A stretch of 37,823 nt of DNA from Solirubrobacter deserti (GTDB taxonomy: Bacteria > Actinomycetota > Thermoleophilia > Solirubrobacterales > Solirubrobacteraceae). The notes beneath the pieces are model-generated. The model had not been told where the DNA came from and searched no databases. It worked only from the letters and a program-made list of their open reading frames with translations. Made by a program: the position numbers and the translations under genes. Positions 32,578 through 37,823 of the stretch are shown here, one piece after another; within the stretch, counting starts at the first letter, position 1, and every line of letters starts with the position of its first letter. The stretch covers positions 1 through 37,823 of the forward strand of contig NZ_JAPCID010000068.1 of NCBI RefSeq assembly GCF_027587175.1. The letters run 5' to 3'.

Positions 32578-33983
32578 CACGCCACGTAGAAGCGCTCGGA
32601 CGCGTCGGCCAGCACGGCCTCGGTCTTCGCGGCCATCTCCTCCAGCTCCTCGCGGCTGCTGGTGAGCGGGGGCGCGAGGTGCAGGACGGCGTCGCCGCGG
32701 TCGTCGGGCCGCGCGATCAGCCCTTCCTCGAGCAGGCGCCCGGACAGGAACCCGCGCAGGAGCTTTTCGCGCTCCTCGGCGCTGAAGCGCGACTCGCCCG
32801 CGTCGCGCACGAGCTCGAGCGCCCAGAAGAACCCGGCGCCGCGCACGTCGCCGACGATCGGCACGCGGGACTTGATCCCTTCCAGCAGCTCGCGGATCAC
32901 GGGCTCCAGCGCGCGCACGTTCTCCAGCACGCCCTCGCGCTCGAAGATCTCGAGGTTGCGCAGCGCGATCGCGCTCGCCACCGGGTGCCCGGCGAACGTG
33001 ATGCCGTGCATGAGCATCCGGCCGTCCTCGTACAGCGGCTCGGCGATCCTGTCGGACACGAGCACGGCGCCCATCGGCGCGTACGCGGACGTGATGCCCT
33101 TCGCGCACGTGATCAGGTCGGGCGCGACGCCGTAGCGCGAGGACGCGAACCACTCGCCGATGCGGCCGAAGCCCGTGATGACCTCGTCGGCCACGAGCGC
33201 GATGCCGTACTTGTCGCACAGCGCGCGCAGCCCGGGCCAGTAGCCCTCGGGCGGGACCAGGCACCCGCCGGCGTTCTGGACGGGCTCGGCGATCAGCATC
33301 GCCACCGACTGCGGGTCGGCCTCGACGATCGTGCGCTCGACGTCCTCGAGCAGGTACTCGCAGAACGCCGCCTCGTCGCCGCCCTCGGGGTGGCGATAGC
33401 GGTTGGTGTTGGCGATCCGCGTGACCGGGATCGGCGCGGCGCCGAACGGCTCCTTCATCGGCCGCACGCCGGTGAAGCTCAGCGCGCCGAGCGTCACGCC
33501 GTGGTAGGCGATCTCGCGCGCGATCGCCTTCGTGCGCTGCGGCTCACCCTTGGCCAGGTAGTGCTGGCGGACGATCTTCCACGCCGCCTCGACCGACTCG
33601 GAGCCGCCGTTGGTGAAAAAGACGCGGTTCAGGTCGCCGGGCGCGCGCTCGGCCAGCGCCGCCGCGAGCTTGATCGACGGCGGGTGCGCGGTCGCCCAGT
33701 TCGTGTTGAACGCGAGCGTCGACATCTGCGCCGACGCCACCGAAGCCATCTCCTCGCCGTACGAGTAGCCGATCTGGCAGCAGAACAGCGAGCTCAGCCC
33801 GTCGAAGTAGCGGTTGCCCTCGGTGTCGAACACGTAGGAGCCCTCACCTCGCTCGAGCACGAGCAGCGGCTTGCCGCCCGGGCCGAACGCGCCGTTGCGC
33901 GTGAAGTGCATCAGCAGGTGCCGGTGCGCCTGCTCCTGGAGCGAGTCGATCCCCACCGTGTCGGGCACAGTCATGCGCTTCAT
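32577..33983 (-). CDS. class III PLP-dependent aminotransferase (omega-amino acid or diamine)
   Basis: 468 residues from the ATG at 33983; an ATG three codons later is possible. Fold-type I class III: FFTNGGSESVEAAWK (122-136), AEPVQNAGGCLVPPEGYW (232-249), DEVITGFGRIG with Asp266 for the PLP ring nitrogen, and ITCAKGITSAY with catalytic Lys295. The AYAPMGAV segment is usual in putrescine- or beta-alanine-pyruvate aminotransferases. First gene of a coupled pair with the FAD oxidoreductase. It diverges from the CHAP-like gene, 73 bp between starts. Confidence 0.92.
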   Translation of the reverse strand: MKRMTVPDTVGIDSLQEQAHRHLLMHFTRNGAFGPGGKPLLVLERGEGSYVFDTEGNRYFDGLSSLFCCQIGYSYGEEMASVASAQMSTLAFNTNWATAHPPSIKLAAALAERAPGDLNRVFFTNGGSESVEAAWKIVRQHYLAKGEPQRTKAIAREIAYHGVTLGALSFTGVRPMKEPFGAAPIPVTRIANTNRYRHPEGGDEAAFCEYLLEDVERTIVEADPQSVAMLIAEPVQNAGGCLVPPEGYWPGLRALCDKYGIALVADEVITGFGRIGEWFASSRYGVAPDLITCAKGITSAYAPMGAVLVSDRIAEPLYEDGRMLMHGITFAGHPVASAIALRNLEIFEREGVLENVRALEPVIRELLEGIKSRVPIVGDVRGAGFFWALELVRDAGESRFSAEEREKLLRGFLSGRLLEEGLIARPDDRGDAVLHLAPPLTSSREELEEMAAKTEAVLADASERFYVA

Positions 33984-34056
33984 GCTCGCCCGGCTGCCCG
34001 GGTGCCCGCAATGGGCGGAACGTCGCGTTCCGGCCGCTCCGCGCCGACATTCCGTC

Positions 34057-34560
34057 ATGGTGGACGAAAAGGCCGCTTGTCGCATTTCCGACGAAGGGCG
34101 ACCCTTCGCCGCCGTGACGCGATGGATCGCACTGCTGGTGCTCGCGGCGGTGGGCGCGACGATGCTGCTCACCTGGCCCGAGGTCGACGACGAGACGGGC
34201 CCGGAGAAGGCCCACTCGCTCTACGGGTTCACCTGCCCGCCGCACTGCGACCTGGGTCCGGCCTACGTCGCCTTCCGCGTCAACAAGCTGTTCGCCGCGC
34301 GCACCGACCCGGGTCAGTGGGCGGACAAGCGGCTCGCCCGGAAGCCGTCCATCGGCGCGATCGCGTCCTGGGGCGACGGCCGGGTCGCGTTCGTCGAACA
34401 GGTGCTCTCGCCCGATGCCGTCGAGGTCACCGAGCTCACCCCGGAACGGCTCACGCGCCGCACCGTCACGCGCGGTCACGGCTGGCCGCGCGGGTTCATC
34501 CTGATCGGGCCGCCGACGTCGGACAAGCCGGCGCCGACCGGCGAAGGCACGCTGATCTGA
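34057..34560 (+). CDS. membrane-anchored CHAP-like protein, probably catalytically inactive
   Basis: 167 residues, ATG at 34057. One N-terminal membrane helix (about 21-40), then an exported domain. The layout follows CHAP amidase/endopeptidase domains: a Cys-containing opening (GFTCPPHCDLG), an AYVAFRVN helix (69-76), GQWADKRLARKPSIGAIASW (86-105), GRVAFVEQV (108-116) and a closing RGHGWPRGFILIG. In active CHAP domains the helix starts with C-(T/V)-x-(Y/W) and the later strand reads GHVAYVE. Here the His is Arg109, and no Cys occupies the normal position; Cys60 and Cys64 lie 5-9 residues too early. It could be a peptidoglycan-binding or regulatory relic. Confidence 0.65.
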   Translation: MVDEKAACRISDEGRPFAAVTRWIALLVLAAVGATMLLTWPEVDDETGPEKAHSLYGFTCPPHCDLGPAYVAFRVNKLFAARTDPGQWADKRLARKPSIGAIASWGDGRVAFVEQVLSPDAVEVTELTPERLTRRTVTRGHGWPRGFILIGPPTSDKPAPTGEGTLI

Positions 34561-34700
34561 GCCCCCGGACGGCCCGGAACGCTTGACGTCCCCGGCGCGG
34601 TCCCGTACACACGCACCGCTGTATGAGGGTGCCGTGAACGGACCCGCCGGCGATGGGGTTCGCCGGAGTTCCAGCGGCACTTCCACGAGGGGAGGGTTCC

Positions 34701-37061
34701 ATGGTGGAGTTGTCGTTCCCAGCGCGACCGCGCCGCGCGGCCGGGGTGCTGCTGGCCGCGACCACGTTCGCACTGTCAGCCGCGCCGGCCTTCGCGCAGC
34801 AGGCGCCGACCGGCGTGCAGGTCAAGCAGGGCCAGGGCTTCGCGACCGTGTCCTGGAACGCGGTCGAAGGCGCAACCGAGTACCGGATCGAGCGAACGCC
34901 GCTGCAGGGCGAGGAGCCGGCCGGCGAGCCGGTGCTCGTCGGGCGTTGGCTGCCGGACCGCTACCTCGGCGCGCCGCCGACGGTGAATTACACCCGCGAG
35001 CTGACCTTCGCGGACTCGGGCTTCACGCTCGGCCAGCGCTACCGCTGGCGGGTGAGCGCGGTGGTGGGCGAGACGGTGGGCGCCCCGTCGGCGCCGGTCG
35101 ACGGTCAGACACGGGAGCCCGACGGACCGGCGCAGTTCCGCACGGGCTTCGAGCTCAGCGACGGGGCGACCTGGACCGTCCATCAGAACGAGCTGCAGGT
35201 GGTGCAGGGGATCGCCGCCGCCAGCGAGCGTGTCCGCCTGGAGAGCATCGGGAGCACCCACGAGGGCCGGCCGATGCTGCTGGCCACCATCGGCTACCCG
35301 CGGCCGAAGCCGGTCGAGCAGATCGCCGACTCGCCCGGCGTGTTCATCATGTGCTCGGTCCACGGCGGGGAGCGGTCGGGACGGGAGGCGTGCCTGATGC
35401 TGCTGCGCGAGCTCGCGTTCTCGGACGACCCGCGCATCATCGACATCCTCAGCCACGCGACGGTGCTGATCAACCCGTCCGCCAACCCGGACGGACAGGC
35501 TGCCGGCCGCCGCACCAACACGGCCAACCAGGACCTCAACCGCGACAGCCTGCTGCTGCGCCATCCCGAGGCGTTCGCGATCGCCGACGCCATCCGCCGC
35601 AGCCAGCCCGAACTCGTCATCGACGCGCACGAGAAGGGCGGCGGGCCCGACACCGACCCGTCGTGGTCGCGCAGCCGGATCATCAACGCGCAGCTGGTGT
35701 CGCTCGGCCAGGAGATGACGATCGGCCGGCTGTTCCGCGACGGCGCCGGCGCGGGCTGGTCGATGCGGCCCTACACCGGCTGGGCGAACAACAACTGGGA
35801 GGGCTTCCACCACAACATGGCCGGCATGAAGAACATGCTGGGCTCGTTGCTGGAGACCGCCAACGCCACGCTCCCGGCACGCCCGAACGCGCCGTCGAAC
35901 TCGCCCGCGGGCCAGAAGCGCCGCGTGTACACCCACCTGTGGTCGATCCAGACGCTGCTCGACTACCACCGTCAGAACCTGCCGGCGATCCAGACCGTCC
36001 TGGCCGCCTCCAAGGCGGCCAACGTCGCCAACGACAGCCCGGTGTACCTCGACGGCGCCTACGACGACCCGTACGAGGTCCCGTTCGGCGTCAACGAGCC
36101 GTTCACGGTGGCGCTGGAGCCCTTCTGCGGCTACCGGCTGTCCGCCGAGCAGTACGCCCACCGGGCGACCGGCGCGCTGATCGCCCCGCTCGCCGGCCAG
36201 ACGTGGACCTCGAACACGGTGCAGGCGCGGCTCGCCGCTCACGGCGTCGAGGTGAGCCAGGTGGGCGCCGGCATCGTCCAGGTCAAGCTGGCCCAGCCGC
36301 TGCGTCCGCTGCTCCCGTACCTGCTCGACCCGCAGCTCGAGACGCCCAACCGGCCGGCCGGGCTGCCGAACCTCAGCATGACGAAGGCTGCGCGCCTCGA
36401 CGATCGCCGCGCCACGGTCGTCATCGGCGAGACCGACACCGGCGTGCCGAACACGGTCGACGCCGCGAGGTGCTCGATCAACGACCTGATCGCGGACGAG
36501 CAGACCTGGCCGTCCCACGGGCAGTTCCTCGTCCACGTCGCCGCGGTCGCCGACGCCCTCGCGGCGGCGGGGACGATCACCGCCGACCAGCGCAACCGGA
36601 TCGTGTCGGCGGCCGGCGTCGAGGCCGAGGGAACCGTCTCGGGCTCGGTGCCCGCGACGCTCTCGCTGTCGATCAACCGGCCCGCGACGTTCGAGCCCTT
36701 CGTGCCGGGCGTCGACCGCACGTACACCGCGGGCACGACCGCCGACGTGATCTCGACGGCGGGCGACGCGCTGCTCAGCGTGGCTGATGCGAGCCCGACC
36801 GGCACGGGCCGGCTGGTCAACGGCGCGTTCACGCTGCAGAACCCGCTGATGGTGGCGGCCACCAGCGACGGCGGAACGGGCTCCGCGCCCGCGTCGATCG
36901 GCGGTTCGGCCGCTCCGACCCCGCTGCTGGCCTACACCGGCCCGCGGAGCAACGACTCGGTCACCCTGGCCTTCTCGCAGGCCATCGGGCGAGCGGAACC
37001 GCTGCGCACGGGCACCTACAGCAAGACGCTCACGTTCACGCTGTCGACGACACAGCCGTGA
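34701..37061 (+). CDS. secreted M14-family zinc carboxypeptidase
   Basis: 786 residues. The ATG at 34701 is chosen because ggggaggg lies 6 bp upstream and a signal peptide follows directly (1-33, cleavage AFA-Q). A fibronectin-III-like domain is at about 36-136. M14 domain: zinc ligands His221 and Glu224 in HGGERSG, substrate-binding Arg281 in DLNRD, third zinc ligand His310 in VIDAHEKGG, and Glu473 in VALEPFCG as the probable general base. Residues 590-640 contain a helical motif (WPSHGQFLVHVAAVADAL) frequent in actinobacterial secreted proteins. Residues 649-786 match the C terminus of the beta-helix protein at 247-2013. It probably digests peptides or cell-wall stem peptides outside the cell. 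A strong terminator follows. Confidence 0.9.
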   Translation: MVELSFPARPRRAAGVLLAATTFALSAAPAFAQQAPTGVQVKQGQGFATVSWNAVEGATEYRIERTPLQGEEPAGEPVLVGRWLPDRYLGAPPTVNYTRELTFADSGFTLGQRYRWRVSAVVGETVGAPSAPVDGQTREPDGPAQFRTGFELSDGATWTVHQNELQVVQGIAAASERVRLESIGSTHEGRPMLLATIGYPRPKPVEQIADSPGVFIMCSVHGGERSGREACLMLLRELAFSDDPRIIDILSHATVLINPSANPDGQAAGRRTNTANQDLNRDSLLLRHPEAFAIADAIRRSQPELVIDAHEKGGGPDTDPSWSRSRIINAQLVSLGQEMTIGRLFRDGAGAGWSMRPYTGWANNNWEGFHHNMAGMKNMLGSLLETANATLPARPNAPSNSPAGQKRRVYTHLWSIQTLLDYHRQNLPAIQTVLAASKAANVANDSPVYLDGAYDDPYEVPFGVNEPFTVALEPFCGYRLSAEQYAHRATGALIAPLAGQTWTSNTVQARLAAHGVEVSQVGAGIVQVKLAQPLRPLLPYLLDPQLETPNRPAGLPNLSMTKAARLDDRRATVVIGETDTGVPNTVDAARCSINDLIADEQTWPSHGQFLVHVAAVADALAAAGTITADQRNRIVSAAGVEAEGTVSGSVPATLSLSINRPATFEPFVPGVDRTYTAGTTADVISTAGDALLSVADASPTGTGRLVNGAFTLQNPLMVAATSDGGTGSAPASIGGSAAPTPLLAYTGPRSNDSVTLAFSQAIGRAEPLRTGTYSKTLTFTLSTTQP

Positions 37062-37071
37062 GCGCGTGACG

Positions 37072-37100
37072 GGCGCCCTCGGCACGCCGCCGAGGGCGCC
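37072..37100. terminator. bidirectional hairpin terminator
   Basis: Perfect 12-bp arms ggcgccctcggc and gccgagggcgcc around a 5-nt loop, 10 bp after the carboxypeptidase stop and directly abutting the stop codon of the convergent regulator gene. It can serve both genes. Confidence 0.85.
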
Positions 37101-37823
37101 TCAGCGCGCGCCGCGCCGGAAGCGCCGCGCCCGGACGGCGAGATGCAGGCCCAGGATGACGTCCTCATCCTCGAGCGAGACGCCGAGCGCCTCCTCGATG
37201 CGGCGGAGCCGCAGGTAGAGCGACTGGCGCTCGAGATGCAGCGCCCGTGCGGCCTCGGCCTTGCGGCCGCCGGCCGCGAGGTAGGCCTCCAGCGTCTCCA
37301 GCAGCACCCGCGTGCGGGGCGAGCCGTCGTAGAGCAGCGGGCCGAGCTGGTCCTCGACGAACGCCTCGAGCTCCGGCGTGTCGCGCAGCTCGTGCAGCAG
37401 GTCGGCGACGCCCGGACGGCGCGCGTCGTACCAGCGTCGCGCGGGCAACGAGGTGGCCGCGCCGGCCGAGCGGCGTACGCGCCGCAGGCCCTGCCCGGCG
37501 GCGGTCCACGTGTCCGCGGGCCCGCCGACGGCGAGCGCGGCGTCGGCGGGGCCGAGCCCGTGGCGGTCCAGCGCGCCGTGGAACAGGTGCGCGACGTGCT
37601 CGACGAGCGCCTCGTCGTAGCCGCGGGTGCCAAGCGCGAGCAGGACGAGCAGGTCGACGTCGCGCGGGCCGAGCAGGACGGCGAGCCCCGTCGAGGCGAG
37701 CGCGGCGCGGAGGTCGCCGGACAGCCTCGTCCACGAGACGCCGTCGGCGACCACCGCGTCCGCCGGCCAGTCGGCGGCATCGTGGCCCGGCGCGGCGAGG
37801 TCGCGACCGGGGCCGGCGAGGCC
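37101..37823 (-). CDS. PucR-family transcriptional regulator, 5' end beyond the window
   Basis: At least 240 residues; the frame remains open to the window edge, so the N terminus is missing. The C-terminal part (about 60 residues) is the PucR helix-turn-helix: LLETLEAYLAAGGRKAEAAR, LHLERQSLYLRLRRIEEALG, then ILGLHLAVRARR. PucR-type proteins commonly control purine, polyamine or amino acid catabolism. The aminotransferase and FAD oxidase at 31219-33983 are plausible targets, although two unrelated genes lie between. Confidence 0.85.
   Translation of the reverse strand, partial: GLAGPGRDLAAPGHDAADWPADAVVADGVSWTRLSGDLRAALASTGLAVLLGPRDVDLLVLLALGTRGYDEALVEHVAHLFHGALDRHGLGPADAALAVGGPADTWTAAGQGLRRVRRSAGAATSLPARRWYDARRPGVADLLHELRDTPELEAFVEDQLGPLLYDGSPRTRVLLETLEAYLAAGGRKAEAARALHLERQSLYLRLRRIEEALGVSLEDEDVILGLHLAVRARRFRRGAR

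Overview
The window looks like chromosomal DNA from a high-GC actinobacterium. The most likely group is Thermoleophilia/Solirubrobacterales. The reasons are the very GC-rich coding, the actinobacterial-type 16S-23S-5S operon without spacer tRNAs, the TAnnnT -10 boxes with apparently leaderless starts, and the secreted proteins with Ala/Thr/Ser-rich C-terminal modules. This placement is an inference from sequence style; the 16S gene at 9084-10630 could settle it directly. I see no mobile element, phage gene, tRNA or CRISPR array.

Layout. 1-4700: an 18-bp minisatellite, then two divergent secreted proteins, a right-handed beta-helix protein (-) and an alpha/beta hydrolase (+). 4645-5574: a non-coding stretch between convergent terminators, with a 31-bp tandem repeat and a second family of short hairpin repeats. 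5575-11073: a complete rRNA operon read leftward (16S, 23S, 5S) with processing stems, leader, promoter and terminator. 11142-17371: housekeeping genes: tyrS, a class A penicillin-binding protein, an Mpg-type DNA glycosylase, argH and a GNAT acetyltransferase.

17327-28392 is the metabolic core. Seven tightly packed leftward genes form one operon: an HTH-cupin regulator, leuC, leuD, leuB, ilvE, cimA and a DegT/DnrJ-family aminotransferase. LeuCD and LeuB can serve both leucine synthesis (from LeuA product) and isoleucine synthesis (from the CimA citramalate route), and IlvE does the last transamination, so the grouping makes biochemical sense. A 26-bp perfect palindrome lies over the probable -10 box of the regulator gene and is a good candidate autoregulatory operator. 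leuA itself sits about 4 kb away as a separate unit. It is preceded by a 14-codon leader ORF with six Leu codons and a long-range complementary RNA stem, which is a leucine attenuator. The branched-chain pathway therefore seems to carry two independent controls. A patatin-like phospholipase and an uncharacterised protein lie between the two units.

28395-37823: a PPOX-fold protein, an arginase-superfamily protein with an unusual metal ligand, a secreted probable beta-propeller protein, two small membrane proteins, an FAD-dependent amine oxidoreductase coupled to a class III aminotransferase (probably polyamine or beta-amino acid catabolism), a membrane-anchored CHAP-like protein that seems to lack catalytic residues, a secreted M14 carboxypeptidase, and a PucR-type regulator cut by the window end. 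The M14 enzyme and the beta-helix protein, at opposite ends of the window, share a C-terminal module of about 136-138 residues ending in LSTT(K/Q)P, probably a common surface or secretion-related domain.
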